Source: Methanobacterium veterum (GTDB lineage: Archaea > Methanobacteriota > Methanobacteria > Methanobacteriales > Methanobacteriaceae). From it: a DNA stretch of 64,000 nucleotides. Under the pieces are notes generated by a model, which did no database searches, was not told where the DNA came from, and saw only the letters and a list, made by a program, of their open reading frames with translations. The stretch is from assembly GCF_000745485.1 (NCBI RefSeq), contig NZ_JQJK01000009.1:434001-498000 (forward strand), written 5' to 3'. Shown here piece after piece: positions 18,343-26,965 of this stretch. The position numbers and the translations under genes are program-made. Positions within the stretch are counted from its first letter, which is position 1. Each line of letters opens with the position of its first letter.

Positions 18343-20226
18343 ATGAATTTCGATAAAATAGTTAAAACTGCAAAAAATGAATATGAATCGCTTTATAAAG
18401 GCGAAGACCCGTTGATACTCATAGGTTCTGCCACATGCGGAAAATCGGCAGGTGCAGCTCTTGTGAAATCTGTAATTCAAGAGGAATTGGAGAAAAATAA
18501 TGCAAATGCAGAGATCATTGAAGTGGGCTGTATTGGGTTATGCTACGCAGAACCAATAATAACGATTTTTAAGCAGGGAAATCCTGGAATTTTTTATGGA
18601 AATGTAACAAAAAAGACAGCGCAAGAAATCATTAGATCTTACATTGTAAAAGATGATCCTTTACCTGAATATGCCCTTGGAACTATTGGAGAAGGAAAAA
18701 TTGAGGGTATACCTCTATTTTTCGATACAAAAGCTTTAAAACCTCAGGTTCGGCGAATTTTACGTAACTGCGGTATTATAGATCCAAAGAATATCAACCA
18801 CTACATTGCAAATGATGGGTACAGTGGATTTATGGATGCTATTAAAATGGCACCAGAGGAAGTTATAGAAAAAATAAAAGAATCTGGACTTAGGGGAAGG
18901 GGAGGAGCAGGATTCCCTACATGGATGAAATGGCAGTTCTGTCGTGATTCTGGAGGAGAAACCAGATACTTGATATGCAACGCTGATGAAGGAGATCCTG
19001 GGGCATTTATGAACAGGTCTCTCCTTGAAAGTGATCCTCACTCTGTTTTGGAAGGAATCCTTATAGCAGGTTATGTCATCGGCGCGAAAAAAGCATACAT
19101 ATACTGCAGAGCTGAATATCCTCTTGCACTTGATCATTTAAAACACGCCATAAAACAGATGCGAGAATATGGATTTTTAGGGGAGAATATCTGTGGCTCT
19201 GGATTTAATTTTGATATAGAAATAAAAGAAGGTGCCGGTGCATTTGTATGTGGTGAAGAAACTGCACTAATAGCATCAGTTGAAGGAAAAAGGGGAACTC
19301 CACGTACACGTCCTCCGTTCCCAACAACTTCTGGCCTGTTCGGTAAACCAACCGTTATAAACAACGTGGAAACCCTTGCAAGCGTAGCGCTTATAATGCA
19401 GAAAAACCCTGATAAATTCGCAGAATTTGGAACAGACTCAAGTAAAGGGACCAAAACATTCTCTCTAGTGGGTGAAATTGAAAGGCCGGGCTTAATTGAG
19501 GTGCCTCTTGGAACAACCTTAAGAGAAGTAATTTTCGACATCGGTGGAGGTATTCCTGGCGGCAAAAAATTTAAAGCAGTGCAAATTGGAGGGCCTTCTG
19601 GGGGATGTCTTCCTGAAAGCTTCATAGACACTCCAATAGACTATGATTCTCTTACTATGGCTGGTGCCATAATGGGCTCTGGCGGTCTTGTTATAATGGA
19701 CGAAAGTACGTGCATGGTTGAAGTTTCCCGTTATTTCCTTGAATTTTCCCAGAGAGAGTCTTGCGGTAAGTGCGTACCATGCAGATTAGGTGCAAAACAG
19801 ATGCTGGATATATTGACTGATATAACTGAAGGAAAAGGTAAACCTGAAGATGTACAGCTGCTTAAAGACCTTGCAGAAGGGATTAAAAAAGGTTCGCTGT
19901 GTGGTTTGGGCCAAAACACACCAAATCCGGTGCTTACAACGTTAAAATTCTTTGAAAATGAATACGATGCACACATCAATGACCAGCTCTGCCCTGCCCT
20001 TGCATGTAAAGAATTCATCTCTTACCATATAATAACTGAAGAATGCAACGGCTGCAGGTTATGCTTTAAATCATGTCCTGTAGATGCAATCAGCGGTGAA
20101 AAGAAAGAACCTCATGTAATTGACCAGGAAAAATGTATTAAATGCGGTACCTGCATCGAGCTGTGTTCAGGAAAATATGATGCTATGGAATGCATACCAA
20201 AAATAGAGATAGATGAAGGCAAATAA
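18343..20226 (+). CDS. NuoF-like flavoprotein subunit (NAD(P)H-binding)
   Basis: A 627-aa protein. Domain order: N-terminal thioredoxin-like [2Fe-2S]-type domain (about 20-110), NuoF core with FMN/NAD motifs GLRGRGGAGFPTWMKW and NADEGDPGAFMNRSLLESDPH (about 150-390), SLBB domain, a [4Fe-4S] site (SCGKCVPCR ... SLCGLGQNTPNP), and a C-terminal two-cluster ferredoxin (CNGCRLCFKSCP, CIKCGTCIELC). This is the HydB/HylB layout found in electron-bifurcating enzymes. The expected partner, FdhA, lies 6.7 kb downstream at 26966, beyond an adhesin gene and mobB. Confidence 0.88.
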   Translation: MNFDKIVKTAKNEYESLYKGEDPLILIGSATCGKSAGAALVKSVIQEELEKNNANAEIIEVGCIGLCYAEPIITIFKQGNPGIFYGNVTKKTAQEIIRSYIVKDDPLPEYALGTIGEGKIEGIPLFFDTKALKPQVRRILRNCGIIDPKNINHYIANDGYSGFMDAIKMAPEEVIEKIKESGLRGRGGAGFPTWMKWQFCRDSGGETRYLICNADEGDPGAFMNRSLLESDPHSVLEGILIAGYVIGAKKAYIYCRAEYPLALDHLKHAIKQMREYGFLGENICGSGFNFDIEIKEGAGAFVCGEETALIASVEGKRGTPRTRPPFPTTSGLFGKPTVINNVETLASVALIMQKNPDKFAEFGTDSSKGTKTFSLVGEIERPGLIEVPLGTTLREVIFDIGGGIPGGKKFKAVQIGGPSGGCLPESFIDTPIDYDSLTMAGAIMGSGGLVIMDESTCMVEVSRYFLEFSQRESCGKCVPCRLGAKQMLDILTDITEGKGKPEDVQLLKDLAEGIKKGSLCGLGQNTPNPVLTTLKFFENEYDAHINDQLCPALACKEFISYHIITEECNGCRLCFKSCPVDAISGEKKEPHVIDQEKCIKCGTCIELCSGKYDAMECIPKIEIDEGK

Positions 20227-20577
20227 CTGCTTGAACATCTTTTTTATTATTTTTAACTTCTTTTAATTATATTGGAGTTATTAGATTTATAATTATTAAA
20301 TAGTAATTTAACATACTTGTTTTTTAACTCAATAGACTTATTTTATGAACTTATCAATTGATTTATGTTATAAAGGATTATAATAATAACATATATGGAT
20401 TATAATTTTCTTTTTTTGCATATTAACAATTTATAATCTATTTTGTATAAATTGAGGCTTTTAGAATATATCTATCACTTTGTAAATCTTTCAGTTCAGC
20501 TTTAATAATAAACTATAATATCTACCTAAATAAATACGAAAAACAAAGTTAATATTCTAAATTAAGGAGGGGATAGA
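20227..20577. other. AT-rich spacer, promoter of the large adhesin gene
   Basis: No gene seen in 351 bases. It holds AT-rich TATA-like stretches and, at its end, the strong SD AAGGAGGGG (20564-20572) of the adhesin gene. There is no CGATA-type element here, in contrast to some other adhesin genes in the window. Confidence 0.4.
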
Positions 20578-23500
20578 ATTAAGAGGCAACTATTGATATT
20601 AACTATTATTTTAACTGTCACACTCTTATTTTGCGGGACAGCAGCGGCGGCAAACACGACTTCGAGTCATTCTGCCGTTAGTTCCAATGTAACATCTAAA
20701 CTGGGCAACGTTCAAGTGCCTTTCGTTGAAAATCAGGGACAGTTAAACAATAGTAAGGTAAAATACTATGTCACAACGATTTCTGGTAATGCTTACATTA
20801 CATACGACGGCATAACATATATACTTCTTAATAACAGCCATGCGGTCAAGGAACACTTTGTTGGTTCCAACAATGTCAGCGTGAAAGGGACAAACAAATC
20901 AAAGACGATAGTCAATTATTTTAAAGGAAATGACAAAAATAAATGGAAAAAAAGTATTCCAACGTATAACCAGCTTTACTATGCTGATTTATATCCTAAT
21001 ATTGATTTAACTCTCAAGGCTTATGGTAAAAACTTTGAAAAAATATTCAAGGTTAAACCAAATGGGAATCCAAATGATATACTATTTTTGATTGAAGGGG
21101 CAAACAGCCTTAAAATCAATAAAAAAGGCGAGCTTGAAATAGTGACCGATGACGGTATTTTAAAAATGACTGCGCCAATCGCTTATCAGATAATTAACGG
21201 GAAAAGGGTCAATGTGAGTGTTAATTATATTGTAAACGGCAGTTACTACGGATTCAAGGTTGGGAATTACAATAAAGCATATGATCTGACTATAGATCCT
21301 CTTTTAGCTTCTACTTTCTTGGGGGGAAGTGATTCTGATACGTCAAAGGCTGTTTCTATAGATTCTCATGGAAACATTTTTGTTGCGGGAACAACACAAT
21401 CTTACGATGTTCCAGTAACTTCTGGATCATATGGCTCCTCTTTCAATGGATATTATGATATATTCGTTTCCAAGTTTAACAGCGACCTTACACAGCTTCT
21501 AGCATTCACTTATTTGGGAGGAATAAAATATGATGGTGTTTCTTCACTTGCAGTAGATTCGCTAGGAAACGTTTTTATTACAGGATCTACTCAATCTATT
21601 AATTTCCCAGTAACTTCAGGAGCATATGACACTACTTTTGATAATAATGCTCCATACCCAGATAATGCGTTCGTTTTGAAATTAAACAACGATCTTACAA
21701 CACTTCTTGCATCCACTTTTATTGGGGGTAATTCAGATTCAGGGCAGGATATAGCCATAGATTCATCAGGAAATATTTTTGTCACGGGTAGTACGGCTAC
21801 AACTAATTTTCCAGTAACACCTGGTGCTTATGATACGTCCTACAATGGAGGAGATTACGACATATTTGTTTCTAAGTTTAACAACGGCCTCACGCAGCTT
21901 TTAGCATCCACCTATCTTGGAGGAACAGATAGAGATGTTGTCAATGGGATAACAGTTGATCCTTCTGGAAAGGTATTCATTGCAGGATTTACTAACTCAT
22001 CTAATTTCCCTGTGACAACCGGAGCTTATAACGCATCATACAGCGGAAAAACGTTATTCATTTCAAAATTAGATAATAACCTCTTTGGAGTTTTAGCATC
22101 TACTTTTATTGGAGGAAATGACGTAACAGACATAATATTTAGTTCATTATCTGGAAACATTTTTGTTTCAGGATATACAAATTCAACCAGTTTTCCAGTA
22201 ACTTCAGGAGCTTATGATACTTCTTACAACGGCGGAACTTATGATATATTTGTTTCTAAATTTAGCAGCAACCTCACACAGCTTCTTGCATCCACTTATC
22301 TCGGTGGAAATGATTATGATATTGTGTACGGGATGGATATAGACCCTCTGGAGAATATTTTCATTGTAGGGGGTACATCATCAACCAATTTCCCAACTAC
22401 TCCAGGGGCATATGACAAATCATTCAACGGGGATGGAGATCAATTCAGCAGGTCTATACCTGGCGATGTGATCATTTCAAAGTTAAACAGTAATTTAACT
22501 CAACTCCTTGCATCTACTTATCTTGGGGGAAATTATGGTGATGTTGGATATGCTATAGCTGCAGATCCCTCTGGGAATATTATCATCACAGGTAAGACTG
22601 GTTCAACTAATTTTCCAGCAACTCTTGGAGCTTATGATGAGTCTTTAAATGGTGCAGGTGATGTATTCATGTCTAAATTTACAAGTGACCTTAAGGGAAC
22701 TGCAGATATAAATGTAACAATTTCAGCAGATGATAAAAACCCTAAATATAAACAAACTGTCCTCTTTGTTGTAACTACAAAAAATAATGGTCCGGATGAT
22801 GCATCTGGAGTAACAGTGGAGTATGTGGTGCCGCCAGGGTTATCAAATGTTATTATAACTCCTTCAGAGGGAACATCCTATTCTAATGGATTATGGACTA
22901 TTGGGAACCTTAACTCAGGTGCTTCGGTGTTCCTTAAAGTAATGGGGATTATCAACGTATCAAATACCAGTATAATCAGTAATGCTGCTAAAACAGAATT
23001 AAATGAATTTGATCCCGATCTTGGAAATGATGCATCCAGCCTAACTTTAGACATACCAAAAGCTGTAAGTGTCGCTGTTACAACGTCTGTTAACAATGCA
23101 ACACCTAAATATTCTCAAAATATTATTTACACAGTTAAAGTGGTAAATAACGGCCCAGATGATGCAACTGGACTTCAGATAACTGATTTACTCCCACCGG
23201 GTATCCGATATGTTTCAGACACTTCAGGAGGACTCTATAATTATTTAACTGGAATCTGGAATATCGGTGACCTTGCAAGCGGCGAATCTAAAACTTTAAA
23301 CATCACAGGAAATGTCACAAAAACTGGGGTAATCGTCAATGCAGCACAAAAAACCTCTGTAACCGAGTACGACAGAGATAGTAATGATGATTCATCAAGT
23401 ACATCTATTGCAGTGCCTGCTGCTGCAGACATAAAGGTTAAAAAGACTGTTGATAATGCAGCGCCTAAGTACCTGCAAAATGTTAAATTCACCATCAATG

Positions 23501-25917
23501 TGACAAACAATGGACCAAATATAGCATCAGGAGTTAAAATTACAGATATTCTGCCTGAAGGAATACAGATAGTCTCTTCATCCACAAATCAAGGTACTTA
23601 CAGTTCTGGAATATGGAATGTTGGAACACTTGCAAGTGGTACTACTGCAACACTTACAGTTATTGGGAAAATCACAGCTTCAAATACTGAATTAACCTGC
23701 ACTGCCATAAAAACCGCACAAAATGAATATGACCAGAATACTGGAAATGATGTATCTAGTGTAACCCTTACAGTGCCTGCAGCCGCTGATCTAAATGTTA
23801 AAAAGATTATAAATGGTGAAATCAATTATCTGCAGAATGTCGGCTACACCATCCATGTGGAAAATAATGGTCCAAACAATGCAACAGGTGTTAAAATAGT
23901 TGATGTACTGCCTGAAGGCTTTGATTTTGTTTCTGCAGAGACTTCTCAAGGTAAATATGATCCACTCACTGGTATATGGGATATTGGCAATATTTCAGCA
24001 GGAAACGATGTATTTGCTCAAATCACTGTAAAAGCTCAAAAGTTAGGATCATTTGTAGGTACAGCAGCAGTGTCAGGTGCAGAATATGATTCAAATTCAT
24101 CGGATAATGTGGTAAACAGCCAGATGGATGTGAAATTAAAAGCTGCTGCTGATGTAAAAAGTGGATCATACAACCAAACTAAGGTTGTAAACATTACCTC
24201 AAATAAAGAAGGCGCTGTAATATATTACACAACTGATGGAAGCGATCCAACAGAGACAAGCAACATATACTCAGGTCCAATTTATATAAACAGCCAGGGA
24301 ACAATTATACTGAAATTTATAGCTACAGATGGCGCAGGAAACTGGTCAGAGATTAACACAGAAACATATGCTATCGACACCACTGCTCCAAAGGTATGGG
24401 CAGATCATAAGGGAGGATTATACAATAATGGAATAACTGTCGTTCTGGAGTCCGATGATGAAAATGCAGACATTTATTACAGGATAAATGGGGGCGATGA
24501 GCAGTTATACAGCGGTCCTATTACAATTGATCTGGAAGGAACAACTGAACTGACCTACAGGGCAGTTGATGGATCTGGAAACTGGGCAGATGCACTGCAG
24601 GAAACATATACACTTGATCTTCCACCTGAAGTTTGGGATAATACTGAAGGAGGCCTGTATAACCATACTGTGAATGTGAGTTTAAATTCCAATGATGAGA
24701 AATCAAGAATTTACTACACATTAAATGGAACTGATCCAAAAGTATATGGTCAATTATACAACGGTCCAATCAGTATAAGTGCAGAAGGAACAACTGAACT
24801 GAAGTATGCAGCAGTTGATGGATCTGGAAACTGGTCTGACATTTATACAGAAACATACACCATCGATACCACGGCACCGAAACTATGGACCGATCCTAAG
24901 GGAGGATTACACAAAGACGTGATTACTGTAACCTTAAACTCTGACGACGATGTTAATATTTATTATACCTTAGATGGGCGTGATCCATCAGTATACGGCC
25001 AATTATACACGGATCCAATTGAAATAAGTGATGAAGGGCATACTGTGCTGAAATATGTAGCAATGGATGATGCAGGAAACCTTTCTGGCATATACGCTGA
25101 ATTATATACAATTGATACAACAGCTCCAGATGTGTGGCAGAATGTTGACGAAGGATTATACAATCATAATGTAACTCTCATATTGGAGTCTGATGATGAA
25201 GAGGCGGATATTTACTACACATTTGATGATTGGAAAACCTCACATAGGTATACTAATCCGATTAAATTAACTGATGGAAAAACAAAAATCATATATTTCA
25301 CAGTAGATCCTGCAGGGAATTTATCAGATGATTATATAGGATACTTCAAAATAGACACAAAACCGCCTGTAACAAGCGCTAATATCAAAGGTGGATTGTA
25401 TAATGCCACTAAAACCATAACTCTGTCGATGAATGAGCCTGGAAAAATATATTATACTTTAGACGGTACTGCGCCGACATCAAAGAGTAAGCTGTACACT
25501 GGACCGATTACAATATCTTCTACAACCACTTTGAGGTTTATAGCAATTGATACTGCAGGTAATCCATCTTCAGTTTGCACTGAGAAGTACACCATTGATA
25601 AAGTGATACCAAAAGTAGTCTCCACTTCACCTAAAAATGGAGCTACCGGTGTTTCAAGAACTGCAACATTTGCAATTAAACTCAGTGAAAGCGTTAAAAG
25701 CAGTACTAACTGGTCTAAAATTTATATAAAGAATCTCAGCACTGGAAAACTAGTTTCAATTACCAAATGGATCTCGGGAAACACACTTTATATCAACACG
25801 ACCAGCAGGAGGCTCAGTTACACATGGTACCGGATTTACATCCCATCTTATGCAGTAAAAGACTATGCAGGTAATAATGCAGGTGGCTACACTTTACAAT
25901 TTAAAACAGGAAGATAA
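20578..25917 (+). CDS. Giant adhesin-like surface protein (SBBP propeller, DUF11, chitobiase-like repeats)
   Basis: A 1779-aa secreted protein. Signal peptide: basic KRQ, a hydrophobic core, then AAAA. Next come an N-terminal domain often paired with SBBP repeats (VPFVENQGQLNN, about 45-235), a beta-propeller of SBBP repeats (LLAST(F/Y)LGG ... GN(I/V)F(I/V)(A/T)G, about 240-700), four DUF11 repeats (NNGPDDA, LPPG(I/L); 705-1190), about six chitobiase-C-like units (IYYT(L/T)DG.DP, about 1195-1665) and an SbsA-type Ig domain ending KTGR. The start is the ATT at 20578, five bases after AAGGAGGGG; the TTG at 20593 is 20 bases away and would remove the basic residues. The gene splits the formate dehydrogenase cluster. 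Confidence 0.85.
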   Translation: MKRQLLILTIILTVTLLFCGTAAAANTTSSHSAVSSNVTSKLGNVQVPFVENQGQLNNSKVKYYVTTISGNAYITYDGITYILLNNSHAVKEHFVGSNNVSVKGTNKSKTIVNYFKGNDKNKWKKSIPTYNQLYYADLYPNIDLTLKAYGKNFEKIFKVKPNGNPNDILFLIEGANSLKINKKGELEIVTDDGILKMTAPIAYQIINGKRVNVSVNYIVNGSYYGFKVGNYNKAYDLTIDPLLASTFLGGSDSDTSKAVSIDSHGNIFVAGTTQSYDVPVTSGSYGSSFNGYYDIFVSKFNSDLTQLLAFTYLGGIKYDGVSSLAVDSLGNVFITGSTQSINFPVTSGAYDTTFDNNAPYPDNAFVLKLNNDLTTLLASTFIGGNSDSGQDIAIDSSGNIFVTGSTATTNFPVTPGAYDTSYNGGDYDIFVSKFNNGLTQLLASTYLGGTDRDVVNGITVDPSGKVFIAGFTNSSNFPVTTGAYNASYSGKTLFISKLDNNLFGVLASTFIGGNDVTDIIFSSLSGNIFVSGYTNSTSFPVTSGAYDTSYNGGTYDIFVSKFSSNLTQLLASTYLGGNDYDIVYGMDIDPLENIFIVGGTSSTNFPTTPGAYDKSFNGDGDQFSRSIPGDVIISKLNSNLTQLLASTYLGGNYGDVGYAIAADPSGNIIITGKTGSTNFPATLGAYDESLNGAGDVFMSKFTSDLKGTADINVTISADDKNPKYKQTVLFVVTTKNNGPDDASGVTVEYVVPPGLSNVIITPSEGTSYSNGLWTIGNLNSGASVFLKVMGIINVSNTSIISNAAKTELNEFDPDLGNDASSLTLDIPKAVSVAVTTSVNNATPKYSQNIIYTVKVVNNGPDDATGLQITDLLPPGIRYVSDTSGGLYNYLTGIWNIGDLASGESKTLNITGNVTKTGVIVNAAQKTSVTEYDRDSNDDSSSTSIAVPAAADIKVKKTVDNAAPKYLQNVKFTINVTNNGPNIASGVKITDILPEGIQIVSSSTNQGTYSSGIWNVGTLASGTTATLTVIGKITASNTELTCTAIKTAQNEYDQNTGNDVSSVTLTVPAAADLNVKKIINGEINYLQNVGYTIHVENNGPNNATGVKIVDVLPEGFDFVSAETSQGKYDPLTGIWDIGNISAGNDVFAQITVKAQKLGSFVGTAAVSGAEYDSNSSDNVVNSQMDVKLKAAADVKSGSYNQTKVVNITSNKEGAVIYYTTDGSDPTETSNIYSGPIYINSQGTIILKFIATDGAGNWSEINTETYAIDTTAPKVWADHKGGLYNNGITVVLESDDENADIYYRINGGDEQLYSGPITIDLEGTTELTYRAVDGSGNWADALQETYTLDLPPEVWDNTEGGLYNHTVNVSLNSNDEKSRIYYTLNGTDPKVYGQLYNGPISISAEGTTELKYAAVDGSGNWSDIYTETYTIDTTAPKLWTDPKGGLHKDVITVTLNSDDDVNIYYTLDGRDPSVYGQLYTDPIEISDEGHTVLKYVAMDDAGNLSGIYAELYTIDTTAPDVWQNVDEGLYNHNVTLILESDDEEADIYYTFDDWKTSHRYTNPIKLTDGKTKIIYFTVDPAGNLSDDYIGYFKIDTKPPVTSANIKGGLYNATKTITLSMNEPGKIYYTLDGTAPTSKSKLYTGPITISSTTTLRFIAIDTAGNPSSVCTEKYTIDKVIPKVVSTSPKNGATGVSRTATFAIKLSESVKSSTNWSKIYIKNLSTGKLVSITKWISGNTLYINTTSRRLSYTWYRIYIPSYAVKDYAGNNAGGYTLQFKTGR

Positions 25918-25989
25918 TGTTATTTCTTCCTTATTTTTTTAAAATAAATTTTTTAAATGGTTCAAAAATAGTATATGTAATATATTAAA

Positions 25990-26694
25990 CTAATCTTTAT
26001 CCCTTATTATCAATTCAATCTTTTTACCTTCATATACTCCAAATTCTTCAGTTTTAAGGGATTTTATCATGCCTACAACTGCATTTTTAACGAAATCCTG
26101 TACAAAGAAGTTCATTGGGATAATACGGTCATCTACTCTGAGTAGAATTTCATCAGATTCAGTTTTACATTCTGTGCCCGTTTTTGCTTCGCCTTTTGCA
26201 ACCGCTTTTGCAAACTCTGTACAGTTTTCAAAGCCGCATTTTTTACAATCCAAATTCTGTAAAATGCCGTAGCTTCGTTCTTCAATTAGATCTACAATCG
26301 GTTTAACATCATTTTCATTCATTTTCAGGGCATTAACTCGGGTTATTATGAATTCATCTTCAATATCGGATGTAGCTACTTTAGCATATTTACAGTGTTT
26401 AAAACTTTCTAGAACTACAAAATCAAGGTCTTTAATGAACTTTATCATGCTTAAAATCTGGTCTAAGTCCATATTTTCATTTACAGTTAAAAAGGTTTCA
26501 TCACCTGAACCCACTACAATTTCAGCCCCGGCTTCCCTGTGTTTCCATGTGTCTTTACCTTCAAGGTCAAAAGTATGGTGTGTGTGTTTAATGGTTCCAA
26601 CGCTGAAGCCTCTCCTTGTAAGTTCGGCAACAATTCTTGTAACTAGTGTTGTTTTTCCAGTATTTTTTGTTCCAGAAACAGCTATAACTTTCAT
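25990..26694 (-). CDS. mobB: Molybdopterin-guanine dinucleotide biosynthesis protein MobB, with Fe-S domain
   Basis: A 234-aa GTPase of the MobB family: P-loop GTKNTGKTT at residue 7, then GTIKHTHHTFDLEGKDTWKHREAGA, typical of MobB. After the GTPase domain (1-150) comes a short iron-sulfur type segment CKKCGFENCTEFAKAVAKGE and a 60-residue tail (RIIPMNFFVQDFVKNAVVGMIKSLK). This long form is common in methanogens and acetogens. It supports formation of the bis-MGD cofactor used by FdhA and FwdB. Started at ATG 26694 (GGTGTAATT). Divergent from fdhA. Confidence 0.88.
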   Translation of the reverse strand: MKVIAVSGTKNTGKTTLVTRIVAELTRRGFSVGTIKHTHHTFDLEGKDTWKHREAGAEIVVGSGDETFLTVNENMDLDQILSMIKFIKDLDFVVLESFKHCKYAKVATSDIEDEFIITRVNALKMNENDVKPIVDLIEERSYGILQNLDCKKCGFENCTEFAKAVAKGEAKTGTECKTESDEILLRVDDRIIPMNFFVQDFVKNAVVGMIKSLKTEEFGVYEGKKIELIIRDKD

Positions 26695-26965
26695 AATTAC
26701 ACCTATAGAATAATTCAATGTTTCTTTGAGTAATATATCATTAATAAAGCGTGTTCAATTATAATAACTTATCATAAACTAATTTTGCTTTAGTATATAT
26801 TGTACCTTATTTTTGGGAATTTCAATATAAATAAATATGATGATATATAATTTCTAAATAACTTACATATATCGGATATTTTCCATATTATTGGAGATAA
26901 AAGGGTATGTATGCAATGGATAGATACTCATTTTAGAATCTAATTTTGATAATTTACAGATTTCA

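Noticed and set aside
26872..26884. Possible CGATA-type site before fdhA (ATATATCGGATAT)
   Set aside because: One half-site only, no matching TATA arrangement, too weak to include in the series.
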